Positions 48,678 to 57,422 are shown, counted from the first letter of the stretch. The stretch: DNA of 64,000 nt from Stutzerimonas decontaminans (GCF_000661915.1 NZ_CP007509.1:248001-312000), one strand, 5' to 3'. The notes: generated by a model not told the origin, from the letters alone. Numbers and translations: made by a program.

Positions 48678-49888
48678 CACCAGAGCGCCAGCTGTGCAGG
48701 GGTGTCGCGCAGATGCTGGCGCAGCATGGCTGACTCGTGCCCAGCCAGGCTTGGCCGGTAATCCTGGGTGATGACGAAGGGTTTGGCTTTCTCCAGGGAG
48801 CAACGCAGGCGAGTCAAATCCTCGAAGCGGATGCGTTTGTGCCGGCGTAGATCCACCAGGCGTTTCGCGCTGAGCATGCCGATTCCGGGGATGCGCGCGA
48901 TCATCATGGGTTCGGCGCGATTGAGGTCCACCGGAAACTGGTCGCGGTGGGCCAGCGCCCAAGCCAGCTTCGGGTCGATATCCAGCGCGAGGTTGCCCGG
49001 CCCGCTGAGCAGTTCGCTGGCGTTGAAGCCATAGCCACGCATGAGAAAGTCGGCCTGATACAGCCGGTGCTCGCGCATCAGCGGTGGTGCCGCGAAAGGC
49101 ACGGTGTTGGGGCTGTGCGGAATCGGGCTGAAGGCCGAGTAATAGACCCGGCGCAAGCGATAGCTGCCGTATAGCGACTGGGCCGTTTGCAGGATGGTGC
49201 TGTCGTCGGTGCTGTCGGCGCCGACGATCATCTGCGTGCTCTGCCCAGCAGGTGCGAAGCGCGGCGCACGCTTCTCGGCGCTGGCCTCGGTTTCGCCCTG
49301 GTGGATGGTGTGCATGGCATGCTTGATGGTCACCACCTGCTTTTCCGGCGCCAGACGGATCAGGCTGGTTTCGGTTGGCAGTTCGATGTTCACGCTGAGC
49401 CGGTCGGCGTAGCGGCCGGCTTCGGCGATCAGTAGGGGATCGGCGTCAGGAATGGTCTTGAGATGGATGTAGCCACGAAACTCGTGCTCCTCACGCAGCA
49501 GCCTGGCGACCCGCACCAGCTGCTCCATGGTGTAGTCCGCCGAGCGAATGATGCCGGAGCTGAGAAACAGGCCGCTGATGCAGTTGCGCCGGTAGAAGTC
49601 GAGCGTCAGGCTGACCACTTCTTCCGGCGTGAAGCGCGCCCGCGGTACATCGCTGGAGCGGCGATTGACGCAGTACTGACAGTCGTAGAGGCAGAAGTTG
49701 GTCAGCAGGATCTTCAGCAGCGCGACGCAGCGACCATCCGGCGTGAAGCTGTGGCAGATGCCCATACCGTCAGTGGCGCCGAGACCGCTCTTGCCCTTCG
49801 AGCTGCGCTTCGGTGCGCCGCTGCTGGCGCAGGAAACGTCGTACTTGGCTGCGTCGGCGAGCACGCTGAGTTTGTCGATCAATTGCAT
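48677..49888 (-). CDS. Putative DNA modification/repair radical SAM protein
   Basis: 403 aa from the ATG at 49888; I prefer this over ATG 49936 because the latter would put the LexA-like palindrome inside the gene. Radical SAM cluster at Cys66, Cys70 and Cys73 (CLYDCQYC). The start MQLIDKLSVLADAAKYDVSC and KFAPAGQSTQMIVGA-like FAPAGQSTQMIVGADST are family features (TIGR03916 type). A helix-hairpin-helix near the C terminus (IARIPGIGMLSAKRLVDLRR, about 325-345) suggests DNA or RNA binding. With the DUF4130 gene it forms a two-gene SOS-type cassette. Substrate unknown. Confidence 0.88.
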   Translation of the reverse strand: MQLIDKLSVLADAAKYDVSCASSGAPKRSSKGKSGLGATDGMGICHSFTPDGRCVALLKILLTNFCLYDCQYCVNRRSSDVPRARFTPEEVVSLTLDFYRRNCISGLFLSSGIIRSADYTMEQLVRVARLLREEHEFRGYIHLKTIPDADPLLIAEAGRYADRLSVNIELPTETSLIRLAPEKQVVTIKHAMHTIHQGETEASAEKRAPRFAPAGQSTQMIVGADSTDDSTILQTAQSLYGSYRLRRVYYSAFSPIPHSPNTVPFAAPPLMREHRLYQADFLMRGYGFNASELLSGPGNLALDIDPKLAWALAHRDQFPVDLNRAEPMMIARIPGIGMLSAKRLVDLRRHKRIRFEDLTRLRCSLEKAKPFVITQDYRPSLAGHESAMLRQHLRDTPAQLALW

Positions 49889-49895
49889 GACGGTG

Positions 49896-49929
49896 ACCGT
49901 GATACTGTTTGCATATACAGTATCACGGT
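49896..49929. promoter_or_regulatory. LexA (SOS) box of the radical SAM/DUF4130 cassette
   Basis: The core TACTGTTTGCATATACAGTA (49903-49922) has the CTG-N10-CAG LexA layout. The palindrome is much longer than needed: 13 bases on each side are perfectly inverted around an 8-bp centre. It lies 8-41 bp before the radical SAM ATG on the minus strand, overlapping the likely promoter. Confidence 0.85.
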
Positions 49930-50021
49930 TGCGCATGGCAGCAAGGTCCGTCGGGCGGGGCGGTTAAAGCGCATTATCGGATAAGCTGGACGCCACTCAT
50001 CAATCGCACGTCGAGGTTCGG

Positions 50022-50417
50022 ATGCAGCAGAACACCCATAGCACGCTGATCGGCTATCTCCTGTGGATATTCGGTTTTCTCGGCTCCCACCGCTTCTATT
50101 ACGGCAAGCCGATCACCGGCACCATCTGGTTCTTCACTCTCGGGCTGTTCTTCGTCGGCTGGATCATCGACCTGTTTCTGATTCCATCGATGGATCGTGA
50201 AGCGGACATGCGCTTCCAGCCGGGGCCCATCGACTACACGGTCGGCTGGATACTGCTGACCTTTCTGGGGGTTTTCGGTGTGCACCGCATGTATCAGGGC
50301 AAGTGGATCACCGGGATCCTCTACCTATTCACCGGTGGGCTGTTCTTCATCGGAGTGCTCTACGACTTCTGGACGCTGAACTCGCAAATATCCGAGCGCA
50401 ACCTAGCGCGGGGCTGA
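50022..50417 (+). CDS. Double TM2-domain membrane protein
   Basis: 131 aa. Two copies of a TM2 unit: residues 12-52 (FLGSHRFYYGKPITGTIWFFTLGLF...IIDLF) and 75-118 (FGVHRMYQGKWITGILYLFTGGLFFIGVLYDFW). Each has a helix, a G-x-HR-Y-G turn and a second helix ending D/F. It is an inner-membrane protein of unknown function. It is divergent from the SOS cassette, 133 bp from its start. Confidence 0.85.
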   Translation: MQQNTHSTLIGYLLWIFGFLGSHRFYYGKPITGTIWFFTLGLFFVGWIIDLFLIPSMDREADMRFQPGPIDYTVGWILLTFLGVFGVHRMYQGKWITGILYLFTGGLFFIGVLYDFWTLNSQISERNLARG

Positions 50418-50493
50418 ACGGAAGAAGAGATCGCGCTTGAGAAATCTGGCAGGCATGGACGGACCGACGCCCCGCCTGCGCAGATCTTTCGCA

Positions 50494-51768
50494 TCAGCAT
50501 TCGAAGCTGATGTGGCCGTCGACGATGGTGTAGCGCACCGCGCCCGGCAAGCAGTGCCCCATGAACGGGCAGTTGCGGCCTTTGGAATACCAGCGCTCGC
50601 CGACCAGGGTCGAACTGTGTTGATCGAACAGCACCAGGTCCGCCGGCTGACCCGCTTGCAGGGAGCTGCTTGGCAGGCGCAGTGCTGAGGCGGGGCCACT
50701 GGTCAGTCGCGCCAGCAGGGTTGGCAGGTCGAGCAAGCCGTCACCCACCAGAGTCAGCGCCAGTGGCAGCAGAATTTCGGCACTGCTGATGCCCGGTTCG
50801 GTTTCGCCGAACGGGGCCAGTTTGGCATCGGCCTCGTGCGGCTGGTGGTGACTGGAAATCGCCGAGATGACGCCCGCCTTCACCGCCTCACGCAGGCCAT
50901 CGCGATCCGCTGCGCTGCGCAGTGGCGGCTGCACGTGATACAGGCTGGAGAAACCGTGCAGCGCTTCATCGGTGAGGATCAGCTGATACATGGCCACGTC
51001 GGCCGTCACCGGCAGGCCGCGAGCCTGCGCCTGGGCGATCATCTCCGCGCCACGTGCGCTGGTCAGCTGGGTGAAGTGCGCACGAACGCCGGACTTTTCC
51101 ACCAGCAGCAAATTACGCGCCAGGGCTACGGTTTCCGCGGTCTCCGGGATTCCGGGCAGGCCGAGGAAACTGGCGGCAGGACCCTCGTGGGCAAGCCCGC
51201 CCTCGGCCAGGTCGCGATCCTGGGAGTGGAAAATCACCGTCAGATCGAAGGTGGCGGCGTACTCCAGCGCGCGGCGCAGATTGCGATTGCTGGCAAATTC
51301 GGTGAGCCCGTTGCCGAACGCGACGCAGCCGGCTTCGCGCAATGCGACAAGCTCAGACAGCTGCTCGCCAGCCAGGCTGCGCGTCAGTGCGCCGATGGGG
51401 AATACCTTGGCGTGGCCAGACTCGCGGGCACGATCGAGGATCAGCTCGGTGACTGCCGCGGTATCCAGTACCGGACGCGTCTGTGGCGGACAGCACAGGC
51501 TGGTGATGCCGCCGGCGGCCGCTGCCAGGGTCTCGCTGGCAATGCTGCCTTTGCGGCTGTAGCCAGGCTCGCGCAGCGCCACTGAAAGATCGACCAGGCC
51601 GGGTGTGGCGGTCAGTCCTTGGGCATCGATCGTCCGTTGTGCTTCGAAGCTGGCCGGTGCCTGGCCGATGGCGGCGATCTTGCCGTGCTGCAGATAAATA
51701 TCGGCGATTTCGTTGCGCCCGCTGACGGGGTCGATGACGTGTGCGCCGAGGATTCGGGTTGCCACCAT
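50494..51768 (-). CDS. pyrC: Non-catalytic dihydroorotase homologue (PyrC')
   Basis: 424 aa from the ATG at 51768, which shares its A with the pyrB stop. It has the dihydroorotase/amidohydrolase fold: PGLVDLSVALREPG is where active enzymes have DxHxHxREPG, so both first metal-binding His are replaced (Ser62, Ala64). Later it keeps CCPPQTRPV, ISSHHQPHEADAK and NP-like EPGISSAEILLPLAL. In Pseudomonas this protein is a structural partner that holds the large ATCase complex together; a catalytic dihydroorotase is encoded elsewhere. Confidence 0.95.
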   Translation of the reverse strand: MVATRILGAHVIDPVSGRNEIADIYLQHGKIAAIGQAPASFEAQRTIDAQGLTATPGLVDLSVALREPGYSRKGSIASETLAAAAGGITSLCCPPQTRPVLDTAAVTELILDRARESGHAKVFPIGALTRSLAGEQLSELVALREAGCVAFGNGLTEFASNRNLRRALEYAATFDLTVIFHSQDRDLAEGGLAHEGPAASFLGLPGIPETAETVALARNLLLVEKSGVRAHFTQLTSARGAEMIAQAQARGLPVTADVAMYQLILTDEALHGFSSLYHVQPPLRSAADRDGLREAVKAGVISAISSHHQPHEADAKLAPFGETEPGISSAEILLPLALTLVGDGLLDLPTLLARLTSGPASALRLPSSSLQAGQPADLVLFDQHSSTLVGERWYSKGRNCPFMGHCLPGAVRYTIVDGHISFEC

Positions 51769-52784
51769 CACTGCTGCTCCTCGGTTACGGATTCGGAATC
51801 GATCTGGCGCTGCGCAGCCTGGCCGCTCATCGCCATGGACAGCACAGCCATGCGAATGGCGATGCCGTAGGTGACCTGGTTGAGGATCACCGATTGCGGG
51901 CCGTCGGCCACCGCCGACTCGATCTCCACGCCGCGGTTGATCGGGCCCGGGTGCATCACGATGGCGTCCGGCTTGGCCAGTGCGAGACGCTGGGTGTTCA
52001 GGCCGTAGAGCTTGTAGAACTCGCCTTCGCTCGGCAGCAGGCCGCCCTGCATGCGCTCGCGCTGCAGGCGCAGCATGATCACCACGTCGACGTCGCGCAG
52101 CCCCTCGTTCATATCGGTGAAGACACGCACGCCGTATTGCTCGATGCCCTCGGGCAGCAGGGTTTTTGGCGCGATGACGCGGATGTCCGGGCAGCCCAGA
52201 GTCTTCAGCGCCAGCATGTTCGAGCGCGCCACGCGCGAATGCAGGATGTCACCGACGATGGCGACCGAGAGGTTCTCGAAACTGCCTTTGTGCCGGCGGA
52301 TGGTGAGCATGTCGAGCATGCCCTGGGTCGGGTGCGCGTGGCGCCCGTCGCCGCCGTTGATCACCGCGACCTCAGGACTGACATGCTCGGCGATGAAATG
52401 TGCGGCACCGGAGTCGGCGTGGCGCACGACGAACATATCCGCAGCCATGGCCTCCAGATTGCGCAGCGTGTCAGTCAGGGTCTCGCCCTTGCTGGTGGAG
52501 GAGGTCGACACGTTCAACGTGATCACGTCTGCCGACAACCGCTGGGCCGCCAGTTCGAAGGTCGTGCGGGTGCGTGTGGAGTTCTCGAAGAACACGTTGC
52601 AGACGGTTTTGCCGCGCAGCAGGGGAACCTTCTTCACCGCCCGGGCGCCGACCTCAAGGAAGGAGTCGGCGGTGTCGAGGATCTCGGTAAGCAACTCGCG
52701 GGGCAGGCCGTCGAGAGAGAGAAAATGGCGCAGCTGGCCTTGGTCGTTCAGCTGTAGCGGGCGCTTGGCGTCAGTGGGCGTCAT
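51768..52784 (-). CDS. pyrB: Aspartate carbamoyltransferase catalytic chain
   Basis: 338 aa. [21 protein letters not shown] is the carbamoyl-phosphate site, [18 protein letters not shown] follows, [19 protein letters not shown] binds substrate, and [13 protein letters not shown] lies at the C-terminal side. Length and the extra N terminus match the class A ATCase of Pseudomonas, which needs PyrC' instead of a PyrI regulatory chain. It catalyses the committed step of pyrimidine synthesis. It follows pyrR by 57 bp. Confidence 0.98.
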   Translation of the reverse strand: MTPTDAKRPLQLNDQGQLRHFLSLDGLPRELLTEILDTADSFLEVGARAVKKVPLLRGKTVCNVFFENSTRTRTTFELAAQRLSADVITLNVSTSSTSKGETLTDTLRNLEAMAADMFVVRHADSGAAHFIAEHVSPEVAVINGGDGRHAHPTQGMLDMLTIRRHKGSFENLSVAIVGDILHSRVARSNMLALKTLGCPDIRVIAPKTLLPEGIEQYGVRVFTDMNEGLRDVDVVIMLRLQRERMQGGLLPSEGEFYKLYGLNTQRLALAKPDAIVMHPGPINRGVEIESAVADGPQSVILNQVTYGIAIRMAVLSMAMSGQAAQRQIDSESVTEEQQ

Positions 52785-52841
52785 CGCAGGATCTCGGTAG
52801 GCGGCTGGAGATAGGCTGTAAGGCGGAAGTTAGCGTCTCGC

Positions 52842-53354
52842 TCAGGAGGGGCTGGGTTCCATCTGTTGTTCAAGGGCCAGTGGCTCCGGTCCGATCAACT
52901 TGATGCGTTGTTCCGGTGCCAGCGATAGGGTGGCGCCGACCACATCAGGGCGAATTGGCAGCTCACGCGCGTTCAGGTCGAGCAGGCAGACCAGTGTCAC
53001 GCTGGCTGGTCGGCCATAGTCGAACAGTTCATTGAGCGCGGCGCGAATGGTGCGGCCGGTCATCAGCACGTCATCGATCAGCACCAGGTGCTGGCCTTCG
53101 ATCTCGAAAGGCAGCTCCGATGGCTGCACCTGCGGGTGCAGGCCCTTCTGCGTGAAGTCGTCGCGATAGAAGGACACGTCGAGAATGCCGAGTGGTTCGT
53201 TCTGCCCGCGGGCGGCAAGCAACGCCTGGGCGACCCAGACGCCGCCGGTACGAATGCCGATGAAGCGCGGCTCCTGGATGTCGCGATCACTCAGGTGTTG
53301 CTTCAGCGCGGCAACCATTTCGGGCAGCAGCTGTTCGGGGTTGGGCAGGATCAT
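52842..53354 (-). CDS. pyrR: PyrR bifunctional regulator / uracil phosphoribosyltransferase
   Basis: 170 aa. The PRPP-binding motif [21 protein letters not shown] and [16 protein letters not shown] are clear PyrR features, with [13 protein letters not shown] between them. In Gram-positive bacteria PyrR attenuates pyr mRNA; in Pseudomonas it has been described as a transcription regulator and as a UPRTase. I did not see a convincing attenuator before pyrB. First of pyrR-pyrB-pyrC'. Confidence 0.95.
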   Translation of the reverse strand: MILPNPEQLLPEMVAALKQHLSDRDIQEPRFIGIRTGGVWVAQALLAARGQNEPLGILDVSFYRDDFTQKGLHPQVQPSELPFEIEGQHLVLIDDVLMTGRTIRAALNELFDYGRPASVTLVCLLDLNARELPIRPDVVGATLSLAPEQRIKLIGPEPLALEQQMEPSPS

Positions 53355-53376
53355 GGAGTCTCCTTACAGGTCCGGA

Positions 53377-53805
53377 TCAGGCGGCAGGGTGGTCGCTCAG
53401 CCAGCCTTCCAGTAATAGGGCGGCGGCCAGGGCATCCACCGGGCGATCGCGATAGCCGCCGTGCTGGCCCTGGCGCAGACGCTCGCCTTTGGCTTCGAAC
53501 GTGGTCAGGCGTTCGTCGTGAGTATGTACCGGCAGGTTGAAGCGACCGTTGAGTCGACGGGCGAACTTTTCCGCCCGGGCACTCATGTCGCTGGGCGTGC
53601 CGTCCATGTTCAGCGGCAGGCCAACGACCAGCGCATCGGGCTGCCATTCGCGCATCAGCGCCTCGATCTGTTGCCAGTCCGGCACGCCATTCTGCGCCCT
53701 GAGTACGCAGAGTTCGCGCGCTTGCCCGGTAATGACCTGGCCGACCGCGACGCCGATCTGCTTGGTGCCGTAGTCGAAGCCGAGCAGCAATCGCGGCCCG
53801 CTCAT
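53377..53805 (-). CDS. ruvX: Holliday junction resolvase-like RuvX (YqgF)
   Basis: 142 aa. RNase H-like fold: LGFDYGTKQIGVAVGQ (first Asp), VVGLPLNMDGTPSDMSARAEKFA, VHTHDERLTTFEA and the C-terminal VDALAAALLLEGWL. YqgF takes part in 16S rRNA 5'-end processing and resembles RuvC nucleases. Its start overlaps the yqgE stop by 4 bp; pyrR follows after 22 bp. Confidence 0.96.
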   Translation of the reverse strand: MSGPRLLLGFDYGTKQIGVAVGQVITGQARELCVLRAQNGVPDWQQIEALMREWQPDALVVGLPLNMDGTPSDMSARAEKFARRLNGRFNLPVHTHDERLTTFEAKGERLRQGQHGGYRDRPVDALAAALLLEGWLSDHPAA

Positions 53806-54371
53806 GCGTGGCCGACCTGGGTGCTGAGCAGTCGCAGGTCGACGCCGAGCGAGGCAGCGGCTGCGTTCAGGCGCTGATTGTATGGCAGATCGAAGAGGAT
53901 TTCCGTGCTTGCCGGGCAGCTGAGCCAGGCGTTGTCAGCCAGTTCGGCTTCCAGCTGCCCGGCTTCCCAGCCAGCGTAGCCCAAGGCGATGAAGTGCCGG
54001 GTGGGTCCCTGGCCATCAGCGATGGCGAACAGGACATCCTGCGATGTGGACATGCCGAGCGGACCAAGCGAGAGCGTGGCCTGAAACTGTTGCTCGGGCG
54101 AATGCAGGACAAAGCCGCGATCGGTCTGCACCGGGCCGCCGGAAAATATCGGCAGACTCTGGCAGAGCGGGGGAACCGGTTCGTCCGGGCGCAGCTGCTC
54201 CAGCACATCAGTCAGGCTCAGACCGCTTGGGCGATTGACGATCAGGCCCATGGCGCCTTCTGCCCCGTGCTCGATCAGGTAGATCAGCGTCTGGGCAAAG
54301 TTCCGATCGGCCATCTGTGGCATGGCGATCAGGAAGTGATGCTTGAGGTAGCTGGGCGCGGTGCTTTTCAT
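53802..54371 (-). CDS. yqgE: YqgE/AlgH family protein
   Basis: 189 aa. Motifs: LKHHFLIAMPQMADRNFAQTL at the start, HGAEGAMGLIVNRPSGLSL, SGGPVQTDRGFVLH, and ALGYAGWEAGQLEAELADNAWL. This is the YqgE/AlgH (DUF179) family; AlgH was named for an effect on alginate in P. aeruginosa, but the biochemical role is unsettled. Start of a likely yqgE-ruvX-pyrR-pyrB-pyrC' unit. Confidence 0.95.
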   Translation of the reverse strand: MKSTAPSYLKHHFLIAMPQMADRNFAQTLIYLIEHGAEGAMGLIVNRPSGLSLTDVLEQLRPDEPVPPLCQSLPIFSGGPVQTDRGFVLHSPEQQFQATLSLGPLGMSTSQDVLFAIADGQGPTRHFIALGYAGWEAGQLEAELADNAWLSCPASTEILFDLPYNQRLNAAAASLGVDLRLLSTQVGHA

Positions 54372-54437
54372 GCCCGTTAGCTTAAGCGTTGCACCGCATT
54401 CCGGCTACAGGTGCGACGGTTCGCCCGGGCTGTGGAT

Positions 54438-55331
54438 TCAGCGGCTGGAAAGCCTGTCGCCGCGCTCGAAACGCCAGGTACGGATGATCTCGACCTGATC
54501 GAACTTCTGCGCCAGTTCTCCAGTGAAAGGAGCAAACGGCGCTGCCAGGCGCACGATACGCAGTGCGGCATCGTCCAGCACCGGCTGGCCCGAGGACTCG
54601 ATCACGCGCAGCTCCTGGATGGTGCCGTCGCGGTTGATGGTTACCAGCATGCGCAGGCTGCCGTAGATCTGCTGACGACGTGCTTCGTCCGGATAGTTGA
54701 GGTTGCCGATGCGCTCGACCTTCTTGCGCCACTCATCTCGATACCAGGCACTGATATCGCGCATGGTGGCGGCGCTGTTCTGTCGGCTGACCCTGGGGCG
54801 CTTGGCATAGCGCTCGACCTCTTGAGCCAGTTCGGCTTCGAGGCTGGCGATCTCTGCGCTCAGCTGGGAGCTGTCGAATGCCGGGGCGGCTTGCGGCTCA
54901 GGCTGTGGTGGGGTCTGTTGCTTGACGTCGGCCTTGTCGCGCTGCGGGCTGCGAGTGGTGACGACGGTCTTCGCCGGCTCCGGCCGGGTACTGCGAGGCG
55001 GTGCTGCCGGCGGGGTGACCTTGCGTACCTCGGTGTCCTGGAATTGCGCTTGCTCGGTGGTTTTCGGCGACGCCTTGTGCTCCAGCGTGCCGCTGCCCTG
55101 CTGATTGTCCTGGGCGAGAAAGTCGGCTTCCTTGGGCTTCTCCTCACTCTTGAACGTCGAGAGGGTGATTTCCAGCGTCTTGCTAATCTGTTTCGGTTCC
55201 GACTGCGTGAAACCCAGGCCGAGAATCAGCGCCAGGTGCAGTGCTGCAGCCAGAAAAAGCGTGAAGCCGAGCCTGTCCGCCGGGCGGACTCGGGTAGTTT
55301 CAGGCAGGGGTTGGCGGATAGCGGCGTTCAT
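54438..55331 (-). CDS. tonB3: TonB-family protein (TonB3-like)
   Basis: 297 aa from the ATG at 55331. A cytosolic tail, one membrane anchor (RLGFTLFLAAALHLALILGLGF, about residues 23-44), a periplasmic linker rich in Pro, Lys, Glu and Gln (about 60-165), and a C-terminal TonB domain with NYPDEARRQQIYGSLRMLVTINRDG and SSGQPVLDDAALRIVRLAAPFAPF. In P. aeruginosa the TonB3 gene next to gshB/pilG affects twitching motility and pilus assembly, which fits the neighbours here. No ExbBD genes are adjacent. Confidence 0.88.
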   Translation of the reverse strand: MNAAIRQPLPETTRVRPADRLGFTLFLAAALHLALILGLGFTQSEPKQISKTLEITLSTFKSEEKPKEADFLAQDNQQGSGTLEHKASPKTTEQAQFQDTEVRKVTPPAAPPRSTRPEPAKTVVTTRSPQRDKADVKQQTPPQPEPQAAPAFDSSQLSAEIASLEAELAQEVERYAKRPRVSRQNSAATMRDISAWYRDEWRKKVERIGNLNYPDEARRQQIYGSLRMLVTINRDGTIQELRVIESSGQPVLDDAALRIVRLAAPFAPFTGELAQKFDQVEIIRTWRFERGDRLSSR

Positions 55332-55370
55332 CGCAGGTCGGGTCGGCTCGAAGTGCCGCGCAGTCTGCCG

Positions 55371-55407
55371 GCTTTGAGCTGGGAGTCGCAAGCTCCAAGC
55401 TCAAAGC
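55371..55407. repeat. AGCT-rich palindromic element between gshB and tonB3
   Basis: GCTTTGAGCTGGGAG (55371-55385) and CTCCAAGCTCAAAGC (55393-55407) pair over 15 bp with one mismatch around a 7-nt loop. The AGCTTG word recurs through the neighbouring bases and into the last codons of gshB. It resembles a scattered palindromic repeat; copies elsewhere in the genome would confirm this. No T tract. Confidence 0.5.
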
Positions 55408-55418
55408 TGTTAGCTGGT

Positions 55419-56369
55419 TCAAGCTTGCAGCTTGGCTGCGATCGCATCCATGAGGCGCTCGCCAATGCGGGTATCGAACGCATTGTCGATTTCGCGGATG
55501 CAGGTCGGGCTGGTGATGTTGATTTCGGTGAGGTAATCGCCGATTACATCCAGTCCGACGAACAGCAGGCCGCGCTTGCGCAATTCCGGTCCGACGATTG
55601 CGGCGATCTCGCGATCACGGTCAGACAATGGCTGGGCCACGCCGCGGCCGCCAGCAGCCAGGTTGCCGCGCGTTTCACCGGCAGCGGGAATTCGCGCCAG
55701 GCAGTAGGGAATCGGCTCGCCATCGATCATCAGGATGCGCTTATCGCCGTCCTTGATAGCGGGGACGTAGCGCTGCGCCATGATCTGACGGCTGCCGTGC
55801 TCGGTGAGCACTTCGAGAATGACAGAAAGGTTGGGGTCGCCCTCGCGATGGCGAAAGATCGAGGCTCCGCCCATCTCGTCGAGGGGTTTGAGAATGATGT
55901 CACGGTGCTCGGTGGCGAACTCGCGGAGAATGTCAGAACGCCGGCTGACCAGTGTCGGTGGCGTGCATTGCGGAAACTGAGTGGCGAAGAATTTCTCGTT
56001 GCAGTCGCGCAGGCTCTGTGGGCGATTGACCACCAGTGTTCCTGCCTTCTCTGCCAATTCCAGCAGATAGGTTGCGTAGACGTACTCGCTGTTGAATGGT
56101 GGGTCCTTGCGCATGAGGATTACATCAAGGTCGGCAAGAGCCATGTCGATCTCGTCGCCTTTCTCGAACCAGCGCTGCGGGTCATTGAATACCTGCAGTG
56201 GACATGTGCGTGCGCGGGCCTGATCGCCGAGCTGATAGAGATCGCGCTGTTCCATGTAGAACAGTGTCCAGCCTCGCGCCTGGGCGGCCAGCAACATGGC
56301 CAGCGAGCTGTCCTTCTTGAAGGCGATCTGCGCGATAGGGTCCATGATGATCCCGACGCGAACGGTCAT
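55419..56369 (-). CDS. gshB: Glutathione synthetase
   Basis: 316 aa. Begins RVGIIMDPIAQIAFKKDSS. ATP-grasp features: DVILMRKDPPFNSEYVYATY, NRPQSLRDCNEKFF, DIILKPLDEMGGASIFRH, and AGGRGVAQPLSDRDREIA with a C-terminal GLDVIGDYLTEINITSPT. It joins gamma-glutamylcysteine and glycine. Divergent from pilG over 236 bp, where I see no strong promoter beyond a weak TTGATA element near 56479. Confidence 0.98.
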   Translation of the reverse strand: MTVRVGIIMDPIAQIAFKKDSSLAMLLAAQARGWTLFYMEQRDLYQLGDQARARTCPLQVFNDPQRWFEKGDEIDMALADLDVILMRKDPPFNSEYVYATYLLELAEKAGTLVVNRPQSLRDCNEKFFATQFPQCTPPTLVSRRSDILREFATEHRDIILKPLDEMGGASIFRHREGDPNLSVILEVLTEHGSRQIMAQRYVPAIKDGDKRILMIDGEPIPYCLARIPAAGETRGNLAAGGRGVAQPLSDRDREIAAIVGPELRKRGLLFVGLDVIGDYLTEINITSPTCIREIDNAFDTRIGERLMDAIAAKLQA

Positions 56370-56605
56370 GGGGTGTTCTCCGGCAATGGGCAGCGAAGCG
56401 CCGCCAGTGGCTCAAAATGTCGCTGCAGATTGGCTGTGGTTGTGCACTGGGTCAAGGAAAATCCGGATGCTTTCCCGGTTGATAGCGTGTGCATGAGGAG
56501 TGTGCTAAAAAGGTCCGGCGATTGGGTGCAGCCCATCGGTGGCAGGGCCTCCGGCGCACTGACATAACGATAAACTACGACTCACCGAGGCGATGGTAGG
56601 GCGAA

Positions 56606-57013
56606 ATGGAACAGCACTCCGAGGGCTTGAAGGTCATGGTGATCGACGATTCGAAAACGATTCGTCGCACTGCTGAAACCCTGCTGAAAAAAGTAGGTTG
56701 CGATGTCATCACCGCAGTGGACGGTTTCGATGCGCTCGCCAAGATTGCGGATACTCATCCCCGTATCATCTTCGTCGATATTATGATGCCCAGGCTGGAT
56801 GGTTATCAGACCTGCGCGTTGATCAAGAACAACAGTTCCTTCAAGTCGACGCCGGTGATCATGCTGTCTTCCAAAGATGGTCTGTTCGACAAGGCGAAAG
56901 GGCGTATTGTCGGCTCCGATCAATACCTCACCAAGCCGTTCAGCAAAGAAGAGCTGCTCGGTGCGATCAAGGCCCATGTCCCTGATTTCGCGCCGGTGGA
57001 GCAAGCATCCTGA
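56606..57013 (+). CDS. pilG: Twitching response regulator PilG
   Basis: 135 aa, a single receiver domain. KVMVIDDSKTIRRTAETLL with the acidic pair, phospho-acceptor Asp58 in FVDIMMPRLDGY, LSSKDGLFDKAKGRIVGSDQYLTKPF with the conserved Thr/Lys. PilG is the CheY-like output of the Pil-Chp system that promotes pilus extension through PilB and supports cAMP signalling. First gene of the cluster. Confidence 0.98.
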   Translation: MEQHSEGLKVMVIDDSKTIRRTAETLLKKVGCDVITAVDGFDALAKIADTHPRIIFVDIMMPRLDGYQTCALIKNNSSFKSTPVIMLSSKDGLFDKAKGRIVGSDQYLTKPFSKEELLGAIKAHVPDFAPVEQAS

Positions 57014-57056
57014 AGTTCGGCATTGTTTGCCGCTGAAGCCTTCCTATGGAGAAATC

Positions 57057-57422
57057 ATGGCTCGCGTTCTGATTGTTGATGATTCGCCGACTGAAATGTA
57101 CAAGCTCACCGCCATGCTGGAGAAGCATGGTCATGTGGTGTTGAAGGCCGAAAATGGTGCCGATGGCGTTGCGCTGGCGCGTCAGGAGAAGCCGGACGCT
57201 GTGCTGATGGACATCGTCATGCCTGGGTTGAACGGTTTTCAGGCCACTCGTCAGCTGACCAAAGATTCTGAAACCAGTCACATTCCGGTGATCATCGTTA
57301 CCACCAAAGATCAGGAAACCGATAAGGTCTGGGGCAAGCGCCAGGGCGCGAAGGATTACCTGACCAAGCCGGTGGATGAAGCCACGCTGCTGAAAACCCT
57401 GAATGCCGTTCTGGCGGGCTGA
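57057..57422 (+). CDS. pilH: Twitching response regulator PilH
   Basis: 121 aa from the ATG at 57057 (GGAG upstream); the open frame starts far upstream inside pilG. RVLIVDDSPTEMYKLTAML, phospho-acceptor Asp52 in LMDIVMPGLNG, TTKDQETDKVWGKRQGAKDYLTKP. It is the second CheY-like protein, usually acting as phosphate sink or favouring retraction, 43 bp after pilG. Confidence 0.98.
   Translation: MARVLIVDDSPTEMYKLTAMLEKHGHVVLKAENGADGVALARQEKPDAVLMDIVMPGLNGFQATRQLTKDSETSHIPVIIVTTKDQETDKVWGKRQGAKDYLTKPVDEATLLKTLNAVLAG

Noticed and set aside
48677..49936. Longer start for the radical SAM gene at 49936
   Set aside because: It would place the LexA-like palindrome within the coding region; ATG 49888 gives the family-like N terminus.
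54411..56567. 718-residue plus-strand ORF opposite tonB3 and gshB
   Set aside because: Antisense of high-GC genes that match known families; low-complexity, no start signal.
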